Below the pieces are notes generated by a model, which was given only the letters and a program-made list of their open reading frames with translations, had not been told where the DNA came from and did not search any database. From positions 326,671 through 390,670 of the forward strand of contig NSJX01000024.1 of assembly GCA_002286715.1 (NCBI GenBank): a DNA stretch of 64,000 nt. The letters are read 5' to 3'. The DNA is from Dentipellis sp. KUC8613 (lineage: Eukaryota > Basidiomycota > Agaricomycetes > Russulales > Hericiaceae). Each line of letters opens with the position of its first letter. Position 1 is the first letter of the stretch. Position numbers and translations under genes: made by a program. Positions 45,339 through 56,034 of the stretch are shown piece after piece.

Positions 45339-45470
45339 CTACACAACAGTGCATGGTTTTCGATGAATAGAGGAAGAGAATTGGCCGTTGGAACGTTTGC
45401 GTGCTCGACGGGAATTGATGCTGAGAGTGAAGAAAATGGTCAGAACGAACATGAGGAAGGTGAGGTTCAT
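45339..45470 (-). pseudogene. Relic of the secreted peptide gene (frame-broken copy)
   Basis: The 43-codon ORF begins with a hydrophobic leader (MNLTFLMFVLTIFFTLSIN) that aligns at nucleotide level with the peptide gene at 41345-41485, sharing ttgaccgt/ctgaccat, cttttcact/ttcttcact and gcatccattcccg/gcatcaattcccg. About 11 bases corresponding to the end of the leader are missing here. This shifts the frame, so the ancestral ASIP block is read as SINS, and the remainder is a different basic sequence. It is divergent from a decayed UstYa gene, mirroring the intact pair. It could still encode a novel peptide, but degeneration is the simpler reading. Confidence 0.5.
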
Positions 45471-45939
45471 GTTGGGAGACTCAGAATGTATATATGCCGT
45501 TGGTGGAGGTGAACGTGAACGAGTCGTTGGTTAGAACTTGTCTATACTCGACTCGCCTGGAGGTCAAGACAAAGATGTAGCCATGTCCGCAGCATCTACA
45601 AACTTCTGTAGCTTCAGACGTTAGCAGTTGGACGAAGCAACTGAAGTAAACGGTTCACCTCGTACAATGTCACTACTACTGCTCGGGAGCCACATGCAGC
45701 TCAAGGATCTGCAGGAGTCTCACTAACCTCTTGTGCATTATTCGCCCGCAAGGATCATGGGAAATCGTTATGTTTCTTTCGTATGCTTGGATTCCATGTA
45801 CAGACGATAAGCAAGCACCCCGAATTGCAAGATGCCGGTCAACTGACCAAGATCTTATGTGGATCCGCAGCGTCTTGTTTCAGCTATGCGTTATGTCTTT
45901 CCGATCCCAGGCGAAGGACCTACTAGGGCCTGCCAAGCG
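45471..45939. other. Divergent spacer of the decayed pair
   Basis: Corresponds in position to the 41486-42281 spacer of the intact pair. A TATA-like catatatac (minus strand) lies at 45487-45496. Nothing coding is recognised. Confidence 0.4.
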
Positions 45940-46680
45940 TGTGCTGCCGTCTACAATGCCCGTATTTCATCCTCCCCCTCCCACCGTGCGCTTCTCGAAG
46001 ATGATGCGGAGGCTGGACAATTGTGCTTTTGCATTACTGTTTTGGCCTCATATCCGTCGCCCTTACGCGTTCCCTTATGATCACCGTACGCGAAGTCGAG
46101 TTCCTACCTTCGCCGGTGCTAGATAAGATCAAGCCTTTGAGTACATATTTTTTTTCATAATTTAGGACGGAGTACGTCTCACCTGTACTAGATAGCACAC
46201 CGAGGATATGCTTATCCCCTAACTTTTTCCTGTACAATTTGACCGCCCCGTGCGGATGGTCATGGAGGACAGCGTGCACTACGGCATGGATGACCCAAAT
46301 TCGTTAGATGAATTGCGTGCGACTGTACCTTACGGATCCGGGAACTTTCGCCTCGGATGGCAGTCGTAACGCATGTTCGCCCTGCCAATGTATCATCAGC
46401 TGCATTGTCTGGCAGAGCCAGAAGACTTCACCACCCGCAATGTCACTACGTGCCGTCGCAGCGCGTCGTCACAGCCTCTCTCGCGATCATTCATGTGTGA
46501 CCACCTCTACCGAGTTCATAAGGACGCCGTCGGTGCGACACGTGTCTGTCGAAACCGGAAGGCCATTTAGGAGGCAGCGACGGAGAACTGGGTGTCCTGA
46601 TTTAGGTATGCATACCGACACAATGTCACAACTGCGTTCCTGGACTATCACTGGCGCTAGACAACGAGACGAAGAGGACT
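45940..46680 (+). pseudogene. Decayed UstYa/DUF3328-like gene
   Basis: Homologous to the gene at 42282-43052 but broken. A helix-like stretch (TIVLLHYCFGLISVALT) around 46018-46070 matches the membrane anchor. The domain then appears in pieces: MVMEDSVHYGMDDPNSLDEL, VPYGSGNFRLG followed by an in-frame stop (TAA near 46368), MFALPMYHQLHCLAE in the next part, then a jump that removes the region with the second His motif, and KDAVGATRVCRNRKAI followed by another stop and ENWVS. The first HxxHC (HQLHC) survives in sequence. Frameshifts, two or more stops and the internal deletion make a functional product very unlikely. Confidence 0.85.
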
Positions 46681-48111
46681 AACTATTCGTGCCATCGAAG
46701 TAGGACAGTTGGTCTCGAACCTGTCCTTGACGGACCTTGGTCGCAAGTAGGCTGCGTGTAGTCGCATGCTGGCACGGCGAGGTGATGGACTGGATTAACG
46801 CAACGTTGAAACGGGTTAGAAGGAATGCAAGATCCGAATGTCGTTCACATACTCGATCGGTTTGACTATTGAAGGAAACCATAGGGCGGTTCAAAGCTAG
46901 CAGTGTTTCTTCTGTATAAGACAAGTGTATCCGGAACTCAACCAGGGCCACGATATACCCACAACGAAATTTCCGGTATTTTCTCGTCGCCTGTGTTCCG
47001 CACTCAGGTCGAGAAGTCCGCTATAATTTGTTGAATGTGGAAGTGTTGGATAATCCCATCTCACTATGGCACGGATGTGCACAGTTATAATCAACCCCAT
47101 TATCCTCTCCAATCATATATAGCACTCCGCTTCCTACCCACATCTTATAACGAGACCCTGACGACGCATCGCTGGCTACTACTCGTCGTCAACTGGAGAT
47201 AATCCTTCCGTCAGTCGGGGAAGGCAGGAAGACTAAGTTTACGCACGAGTCGGATATTCGAGCTCAGCTTCGACGGCGCAGCCGATAGAGATTAGCGCGG
47301 AGAGCGTTGAACAAGCGAAGAAGGCAGTCGAAGTTAACGTGAATCATGGTGAAAGGATAGTCGAGGACGTGTACGTGAACCCAGTGGGAAGCCCAAGCGG
47401 GAGCGTAGAGAGCTGCGGTTTATACGTTTCGGCTCGTCAGAGGTAGACACAGCGGCCATGTGAGCTTCATGCATGGCTAGTGCAGTAGAGAGGGGCCAAC
47501 CGATAATGGGGTAGAGCCGCATGGTTACTCGCATAGTCCTCGCAGATCTGCAGACGGGATACCGCAGCTAAGAGTTGTTTGGAAAGACTTCCCTAACGTG
47601 TTCTAGTAGCCATGTGGTCTCGTCTTCTCAAGTAGGAGTGCAATGCCCTCGTATCGTCACTACTCAAGGTATGCATGAGAAGCGCGTGCATTCTTTCAGA
47701 AACTTGAATTCCGCGTGTAGTTCAGTGTCACGATGCGCGCCCAACCTCGGGCTGCATGGTGAACGATTCTCTTCACAGGACAAGGTCGCAGAGAGTCCAT
47801 TCGAGTACATTGGATCTGGCTCATCTCAGCTATACACCACACTTTAGCACAGAAAAGGAGCTTACAGGAGCCAGAGGTGTGTTCGTTGTCGGCCACGAAG
47901 TCAAGCCGGAAAGCCACGCTCTTGCATGTTCAAGGGCCCTGCAAAGCCACCGTCCGTATATTTAAGACATAGTAGTGTATGACCACCCCAGAGAGCCTCG
48001 CAAGAATTGGGGAGGAGGTTGTGGATGGCGAGAAAGAGAGATCGGAAGATGCCGAGTGGGGGAGGAGGACTGAGTGTCGCAGGCGAAGAGGAGCAAAGCT
48101 TTAGGACGACG
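46681..48111. other. Spacer between UstYa pseudogene and ERD1-like gene
   Basis: 1.4 kb without a confident gene. A possible third leader-like ORF lies at 47239-47347 (separate entry). Other ORFs are short and featureless. Confidence 0.4.
47239..47347 (-). other. Possible third small leader-like ORF (uncertain)
   Basis: On the minus strand, one frame reads TSTAFFACSTLSALISIG then CAVEAELEYPTRA and a stop, resembling a signal peptide plus short acidic tail. The nearby ATG (47347) is out of frame with it by one base. It may be another decayed peptide copy or chance sequence. Confidence 0.2.
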
Positions 48112-49645
48112 ATGAGCCATGACCCAGACGACGCTCCCTTCGTCGTCGCCTTTCCCCTTCCTTTCCGTGTTCTCTTCCTAGCTGGCCTTGGTGTCGCTGG
48201 CTGGGCCGCAAACCTTCAAGGCCTTCACCGTCTCGGCGTCGACGCGCCCAGCGCACTCAACATCCGCGCTCATGACCCCCATGAATTCGCACCTCTTCCC
48301 ATAGACCGTCGTCAGCGCGGATTCAAGTCATTCCCAGACCCTTCTTCGCTCTACTCGCCAATATACAGGCTCTCGGGGTGGTACGCCGCGTACTGCTTCA
48401 TGGGATGGGCTCTCTACCGAGCTGCCACGCAGGGGAACCCCTCCCTGGTCGACCCATTCAAATTCATACCCGCAGTATGCGTCCTCGGATCTCTGCTCAT
48501 TCTCCTCCTCCCGCATGACGCCTTTCAGAAACGTGAGCGTGATGCATTCCTTCTGTAAGGATTCCCTACCGCGACTTGTGTCTGACCATTCGCAACACGT
48601 TCTTATACCTTTGGTCACAGATCTGTTAGAAGGTGTCTGTTCTCTCCATTCAGCCGGCCAACATACTTCTGCGACATAATTTTTGCCGATATCTTCACCT
48701 CATACGCCAAGGTTCTCGGAGATGTCTACCTCTCCCTCCTTATGCTGCTTCCTGGCGGTAGTCTCCTAACTCCACCCTCGGGAGACGGCTGGTCGCGGTG
48801 GATTCTTCCGACTCTCATGAGCCTGCCATATCTTGCCCGTTTCCGCCAGTGCATTATCGACTATATGCACCCATCGAACACCAGCAGCCGCCCCTTCTTC
48901 AACGCCCTCAAGTACGCATCCTCCTTCCCCGTAATCTACCTGTCAGCGGCGCAACGCCTCGTTGTTTCCGACCTCGTCGCACAGAAGGGCCCGCAAGTTA
49001 CGTCACAAGCTTGGCACGGCGAGCACGCGCTCTTCCGTCTCTGGTGAGTACGCTATCCCCCTTGCCCGATTGACAGCCCTCCAATTGACATCGTCCAGGC
49101 TTCTCTCCGCGCTAGTCAACTCGCTCTATTCATTTTGGTGGGACGTAACGAACGATTGGGGATTCGACCTCCTGCGCTTCTCCGCGCCCGAAAAATCGCG
49201 CCCATCCTCCCTCCCGCGCCCCCTCGTCCTTCCCGCCCTCCACGAGCGCGCCGAGTCCGTCACGTCTGCGTCCCCGCACACGACCCTTCTGCACCATTCG
49301 CACGCCTCGCAGCCGCATCCCTGGGGCCTCCGCACGCCGCTCCTCTTCCCACTCCCCGTATACCCGGTCGTCATCTTCCTCGACCTCGTGCTGCGCCTCA
49401 CATGGGGCGTGAAGCTCTCCAGCCACCTCCACGGCGGCGAGAGCGCACCACTTATCTTCTGGGTCGAGGTCGCGGAGCTTGTGCGCCGCTGGCTATGGGT
49501 CTTCGTGCGTGTCGAGTGGGAGGTCGTGCGGCGCGCGCGGGAGGGCGCGCGGAGGGAGGACATAGACGAGATGGACGGGATAGATGGGGCGGATGAGAGA
49601 TACGAGATGATGTTCGACTCGGGGCTGGAGAAGGAGCGCGATTGA
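48112..49645 (+). CDS. ERD1: EXS-domain protein, ERD1-like
   Basis: A multi-pass membrane protein of the EXS family, without an SPX domain. Yeast Erd1 is a Golgi protein needed for retention of ER luminal proteins and for glycosylation, linked to phosphate recycling from the Golgi lumen. Three exons (48112-48554, 48621-49043, 49099-49645) give 470 residues. The start at MSHDPDDAPFVVAFPLPFRV is chosen because the first helix follows it; an in-frame ATG lies at 48007. EXS landmarks are FADIFTSYAKVLGDVYLSL, CIIDYMHPS, FFNALKYASSFPVIYLSA, LFRLWLLSALVNSLYSFWWD and WGFDLLRF. The acidic C-terminal tail (REDIDEMDGIDGADERYE) is cytosolic by inference. It is convergent with the lysine gene, 267 bases apart. 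Confidence 0.88.
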
Positions 49646-49912
49646 TGCCGCGGTCGAGTCGCTTTGGAATCGGAACTGAACTTGGAATCGGAGACCGTAT
49701 AATGCTTACAGAGCCCTCTTGTCACCACCCCGCGACGCGAGGTCGCAGGGCGTGTAAATAAAAGGTATCGGCGTACAATAGATCACACCGGCTCCATTGG
49801 CAACCGTAGTTACTGTACATATGGTACACTATGCAGTGATTAGACATTCCATCCGTCCGTCCTGTGTCCATCCATTCTTCAAAGTTCATTCAAGCGTCGC
49901 AACGTCCCCCAC

Positions 49913-52900
49913 CTAGTATGCAATGCCCGCACTGCGCTTCAACCCCCGCTCCAGCACACCCTCAATCCCGACCCGCTTGCGGCCCTCGACGACCCTCACG
50001 CCCCGCTCCTCCAGCCCCTCCAGCACCCCGCGCCACACGCTCTCCTCCGCCGTCGGCCCACACACGCCGCGCGCCACCACGCGCCCGTCCAGCACGCGCA
50101 GCGCAGCAAGCGCCACGGGCAGCCCGACCGTGCGCGCCATCGCCGACGCACGCGCGTCGCCGTACACGCTGAGCGTGGACGTGTGCACCTCCTCCGCGTG
50201 CGGCGGCGCGCCCGCGGGCCGCACGACGACCTCGTGCGCGAGGTGGACGAGGTCGCGCTCGTGCGGCGCGTAGCGCAGCTTGTGCGCGAGCAGGATCGCG
50301 AGCAGGTCGGCGGGCGCGGTGGGTGCGCGCGGGATGGGTGGGAGGGACGGGTCTGGCGCGGTGGATTGCGGGACGAGTGAGAGCCAGGTGAGGGCGTCCA
50401 GGAGGGGTGGGATGTCCGCCTTGGGGAGGATGGTGAGTGCGGATAGGAAGGATGCGGGGTCTGTGGGGATGGGGCTCCGGATGCGCTGCTCGAGCGCTAG
50501 GCGGGCGAGGGAGGTCCAGTTGTCGAGGACGATCTTGTGGTTTGGCTCGAGGAGGCCGATTGTCTTGAAGGATTGCATCAGCGCTGTGAAGCCTGGGTAG
50601 CGCAGGGTTCCTCGGAGCATCGTCCGCAGGCTGACGACCGGCCCCAGAGCGTACGTGTCGGCATACGGCAAGCTATCGCGGTTGGCGATCCCTTCGAAAT
50701 TGAGAACGTTAGAGACCGGGACGTCAGGAAAATGGTGCGAGAGTATTTTCTCTGGCGGGATTTCCCATGTCTAGAACCAAATGATCTTCAGCGTTCAAAC
50801 CGAAATGATCGAAGGACAGAAGAACTACCTGCCGAGCAAGCCTGAACTGTGCGCCGTTCTCCGCAGCACGAAGCACGCCTCGAGGACTCCAGCTGAACTT
50901 ATATCCTAGAGGAATGCCTTCCGCTGCTTCTGGAGCAGGCAGACCGCCGCAGAAGGAGATGAAGGACACGACATCCTTCTTCTCTGCACGCAGGCGTGAC
51001 AAGAGAGCATGCGCGGAACAATGATCAATGCCGGGGTCCAGGCCGATCTCGTTCAGCAGCAGAACATCCGCGGAAACAGCCCTGTGCAGACAACGGTCAG
51101 TGGACGATCGCAAGGAGGGCGATCAGATACGGCAGCATACCGAGCGTGAAGCGCGTTCATGGTGTCAGAAATATACGAGGCGGTGACCATGTGTTTCTGA
51201 TGGTGGACGCACAATTCCGCCACGGAAGGATGGAATGGCGCTGGAAGCAAACTGAGGAAGAATCAGGTAGGTGCGAGTATCTGGTCAATTCGCAGGCATG
51301 TTACATACCTAATTACTAGGTCGGCTTGCCCAACGAGTTGATCCACCTGAGCACGGTCCGTCAGGTCCACTACAAGGCCCTTCGCATTTGCATGGTGCGA
51401 CACCAGCTGGTCTATTTCATGCTGAGAATTGCTGGCTGAACACAGCTACCATGTTCAGACAATTCGGGAGCGCGCTGGAAAGCAGGAAAATTTCGCACCA
51501 ATAATCACATCCACATCCGACCTCGCAGCCAGCTCATCCACCGCGGGCCCCGCCACCATTCCACTGCCCAGCACCAGCACCTTCTTCCGCCTGACTCCCC
51601 GCACTTCTCTGCCTTCTCCAGACACAGCGGCGGCCTGCGAATCCCTCCACACGCGAACTTTCTCCTCCAACGACTCAAACCCTTCCCTCACCCTCCCTCC
51701 TCTCGCCACCGACGCCCTCTCCAAAGCCCTCCCAACCTCTTCATCTCCCTCTCCCTCCCGCATCCCGCGATACCCCTTGACCACACCCCGCACATACCTC
51801 TTCACCTTCTCCGCAAACGCCTCGCTCGCGTCGCGCGGCAGACTCGCGGGCAGAATGTCGACCGCAACGACCGCGACGTCGTTCACATCGTACGACGGCT
51901 TGTCGATCGTCGTCGCGCGCGAGACGAACTCGAGCCCGCCGTGCAGGTCGCACGCGATGTCGCCGACGGCCGCAAGGCGCTTCGCGAGGGGCAGCTGCTC
52001 GGTCGTGAGCAGACGCGGGAACGCCGGGCCCCAGCCGGCGCCTTGCAGGAGGAGCGTGAGGTAGGGAGCGATGTTGGTGTGGAAGGAGGATTGGTAGGAG
52101 CTCGGGTTGGCGTAGTAGTCCTCCCGTGAGTATGGCTTGCCATCTGGGCGGGAAAAGTAGGAGCTTGGGTGGGCATGGACGAGGTAGATCTTGCGCAGGT
52201 CCGTGTCTGAAGATAAATTAAATTCGGGGAGTTGTTGGAAGGGAGACACTAGAACTTACTAGGGTCGGCCACGAGCGAGGGCAGGTCTTCGACTCTGACC
52301 TCCACAATGGGAAGTTCTGACAATATTGACAGGACCCCTTGCGTGACATTTCCGTGTCTGGATAAATTAGGTTCGAAGCGTATTTTTATACGCATACAAA
52401 GATACAACGTACCCTGTCACACCAATTACGCACGGCCCGAGGCCACTTGGGAAGCCATGTTCTGCGATTTGGCTGCCTATCCATCGCAGGGTGGCTCGAT
52501 GGGAGTCGAGTGATGGGGATGTATGCGGCCGTGGCGTGTACTAGTAATGGTAATAAACATTAAATGTATCGGAATGGCATAGCAGAGGCTATAAAACATA
52601 CCAAAAATGCAGATGCAACACCACGTTCCAAATGCTTGTGTGCCATAGCAGCCAGTGCCTCCAACGCACCAGCAACTGTTCAGGTATTACATCCAGACGT
52701 CAGCAGGGTACACAAAGGCTAAGCATGACTACATACCTCCGGCGAACCAGCCGAACGCTACCGTCCGCTTGCCATCCTCTCCCGTCAGCAGTTCGTAATC
52801 AATGAGACGCGACTCCAACCCTTCTACTTCTTTGCCTTTCCCCTTTGTCAATCCCGGGGCGGCCCAAGTATCGCCGTCTTTCAGGAAGCGCGAGAGCAGC

Positions 52901-53388
52901 GGCATGTTGTATTCCTGCCCTTTGATCGTGTGCGAAAACATCATATGCGTACGCGGCACATACGCATTTGCTCGAGAAGGGTCGGCTGAAGGAACCGGGC
53001 TGGTAATAAGGGTAGACAGCGGCGGCTCCTTGATTCCGAGGACTATATGCGCAGGTTCAAGTGTCGGGTGGACCTCTGCACCTGCCTGGAAGACAAGCAT
53101 GAACACTGGTTGCATCACAATGAAGACGGCCGCCCGTACCCTCTGATATTCGCCGATTGGGAACACCCTTCGCTCACAATCCTGTACTAACACGCGGACT
53201 CCATCTCGCTCGACGAGTTCTGCGACAGTGCTGGGGGTTAAAGGAGCCCGCCGCTCCCAAACACGTGCGGGGTCTTCTCGCCGAATACCTATGGTGACCT
53301 GGCCGCTATGCGAGCTATACCGAGCACATCCTGCTCGTGTAAATGGAGTACTGGAAAGGGTAAATGGTGCGCGGCGAAGAAGCGGCAT
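49913..53388 (-). CDS. Bifunctional lysine-ketoglutarate reductase / saccharopine dehydrogenase (AASS-type), mitochondrial
   Basis: Ten exons sum to 984 residues in phase (53388 to 49913). The N-terminus ([20 protein letters not shown]) is basic, Ser/Thr-rich and lacks acid, like a mitochondrial presequence. Residues about 30-480 form the LKR part: [44 protein letters not shown] and [14 protein letters not shown], then the second subdomain with GVTGHGNVTQG. A variable linker leads to [19 protein letters not shown] near residue 515, the Rossmann start of the SDH part. That part continues [41 protein letters not shown] and the C-terminal domain. The fused order is that of the animal/plant lysine-degradation enzyme, which converts lysine to aminoadipate semialdehyde. 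Fungal Lys1 and Lys9 are normally separate biosynthetic enzymes. The direction of flux here is inferred. Confidence 0.92.
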
Positions 53389-56034
53389 TGGGACGTCGCT
53401 GAAACTAAGAAAAGGTCAATGTCGTCGTCGTCTTGGGAGAAGAAGGGACAGTGATGAGAGAGAAGGACGTCTTGAAGCAAGGTCCGGTGGGAGGCCAAGT
53501 AGCGACGATCGTGACGATGATCCGAGCCGACTGCCAAATGCTGGGCACACTGGCGGTTATCCTCAGCAGGAGCGCGTCTCGACGCGTCGTGCGCGTCGTT
53601 TCGCCGCAGTCGCTATCAGCCAGCCCGACACACATCCATATCACTGTCAACAGCGATAAGGTGCCGAAGATATAGCCGTGAGTTGCACGAGGTCCCGACA
53701 CCGAGTGCATGCCATCAATATGCTCAGATTTTCTGAGCACTTTGCTTGATTTTTGAATATATTGTCGACTGGCTGGGAGCAGGATGCATTGGAAAGATAG
53801 AAAGAAGGATTGCGGGTGTGAGAGCAGGGCCACTGATAATGAATCGGACTCAATGCTTTCTGCCCCGCGGCCGAGGTCCACCAATATTTGCTGCTGTTAC
53901 GTCAGCTATCTCCGCGTCCTCCGTACGCGAAGGCTGCTTTCCTTGCCCTTCCGCATGTTCACCTACAGCCCTATCAGCTTTCTGCGACCCACTTCATCGG
54001 ATGCAAGGTGCCTATGGCTTCGAAGCCTTTCATGATGACCTGTGAACGTAATCATGAACAGGCCGCGGAGATACCTTTATACCAATGTTTGGGCTCATCA
54101 GTAGGTGAAGAGACAGTGGATGAGTAGGGGAAGAAGGACAAGTAATATTTAGGTCTTGAGGTGAGTTCATACTCGATGGTGTGTGATATCTGCCCTGACA
54201 TTTTCTGCAAGTCTTTTTTTCCGGTTTGCAAGAGTACTTTGCCGCATATACTCGTCCACGAAGGGCGCCGTCGGTGCCGCGGATTTTTTTGCATAGACGC
54301 GGCCCTCGTCGATCCTCCATGCGTGCCATGGGCTTCTTGCTTTTCTAGAACCAAAGGAGTTCTATCGCCGCCTAGCGCAGCGCCGTCGCTCCAGATGTCT
54401 ACCGATAACTCTTTCCGGATTTCCGTCGATGGGCCCACAACGAGCAACACACAGCCTGCATCGGGCACTCTGCCTCGATGCGATCTGCCAGCGCTCGCTT
54501 GGATTCGGAAGGCATGGAGCACTAGAATAGTATTCGTGCTACCAGCGGGAAGCTTCGGAAGGACACACCCGATATTGTGGTGGCGTGCTCGTCCCCGACC
54601 AGGCTCCCGACTCTGTCCTTCATCGCGTCTCCCAAAGCTGCACCAGCTCCTTCCGCTTACAGCCGTCTTCAAGTTCAAGCGGCTGCTGTGTTTCGGTTCA
54701 CATTTATAAGGCCGTCGCCGCTCCGCCAATACCGTTGCAACCGTTGGACGACGGGTGTCCGCGTTGTCATGTTCACGGCAGGTGAGTCTTCGTTCATTCC
54801 AGGGAAATGTTGACCCCTTCGCATCAGAGATGTACCTTACAGTATACTAAAATTATCAATCACCTGTACGTCTCTCCTTCATTACGATGTTGGTGTAGCA
54901 TTGAATTTATCCGGGATCGCAGTGATGCCTTCAGCAAGCCCTTTGGGCTTCTTCTCAATACTGTGACTACTATGCTCAAGGTCACCGGTCATCTTGGCAG
55001 GACCGATCATATACGACCCACCATGAACTGGGAAATGATTATACCCCTTGGTTATTCATCGTGGATCACACTCACACTTCTTACTGAACAGCAGACTACG
55101 CTTGTGTATTTACCATTCACCAGAATAGTACCAGTCATTTGCTGACAATGCCCAACTATCCGACTTTGGGCGACGCAATCCCGTATGATCCGTATTCATC
55201 ACTATGATTGGGCGTTCCTTTCCATTCCAGTTACTCCGAGGGGCTTGGATGCGACTACCGGCTGAGCAATGGTACCAGACATTTCACACCGATGGGCCCA
55301 GCTGACTAGAATTCACAGTCTCGTGAGTATCCCAATCCTCCAAGGACAACCACTTTGCGCGATTCGGTCCACTGACGTTCCGCAAGTTGAATAGTGCAGT
55401 CACACGGTGATGTATGTGTAGTGGGTCTTCGGACACGGTTCACTCTCATGTATTGACTGTGCCATGCTGACTCTCCATCTCACAGGCTACGATTCTCGGG
55501 AACTGTCGTTCGTAGGATCGCCCCGGAGCGGGACGGCTTCCCGGGAGAGTGGTTCTGCGGACAGACACGGAGTCGAACGACAGCAAGCTCCGAATGTCAA
55601 GGCGCTCGTCGCCTCGTGGAGATTTTGTGCCATGGCGCCCCGCCCTCGTCGATGGTTATCACCACCCATCCAACAATCGATGCTCTGGCGGCAGGGGGTG
55701 CCGTGCAGTGAATTTTGGAGCACGTTGCGCGCCGGACGGGGCGACACACGTGATGGCACAATCCAGGCCGGGCGCAAGGAGGTGCCGGAAAAGGGAATGA
55801 GCCCTATCTGAGAGGCTGTCCCTCTTCACGCAGCAGCTTGGTGGGTCTGACGTCGATTGCGCCAGCCCGCCATCCACACGACCAGAACCCGTCAGTGGGT
55901 GTGTCAGGAGACGCGTGGGATAATCCTTGTTCCCTGCGTTAGTCTCCCGCAGCCATTCTATAAAAGCTCCCGCTTTCCCTCGCCTCTATCCCCGCGTTTC
56001 TCGCTCTCTAATCAGTTCATCTCTTTCCGCAACC
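53389..56034. other. Long spacer between AASS and formate dehydrogenase
   Basis: 2.6 kb with no gene I can support. A plus-strand ORF at 54161-54709 and minus-strand ORFs over the same bases are similarly long, have no motif and cannot both be real. A TATA-like tttataagg near 54702 is followed by a short MFTA exon-like ORF with a good donor at 54781, but I could not find its continuation. The right end is the FDH promoter. Confidence 0.4.
55958..55966 (+). promoter_or_regulatory. TATA box of formate dehydrogenase
   Basis: ctataaaag, about 75 bases before the ATG at 56035, followed by a pyrimidine-rich C/T leader typical of highly expressed fungal genes. Confidence 0.65.

Noticed and set aside
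54161..54729. Overlapping long ORFs on both strands (182 and 225 codons)
   Set aside because: Both strands are open over the same bases without motifs, as expected by chance in GC-rich sequence; neither has a supported start or intron chain.
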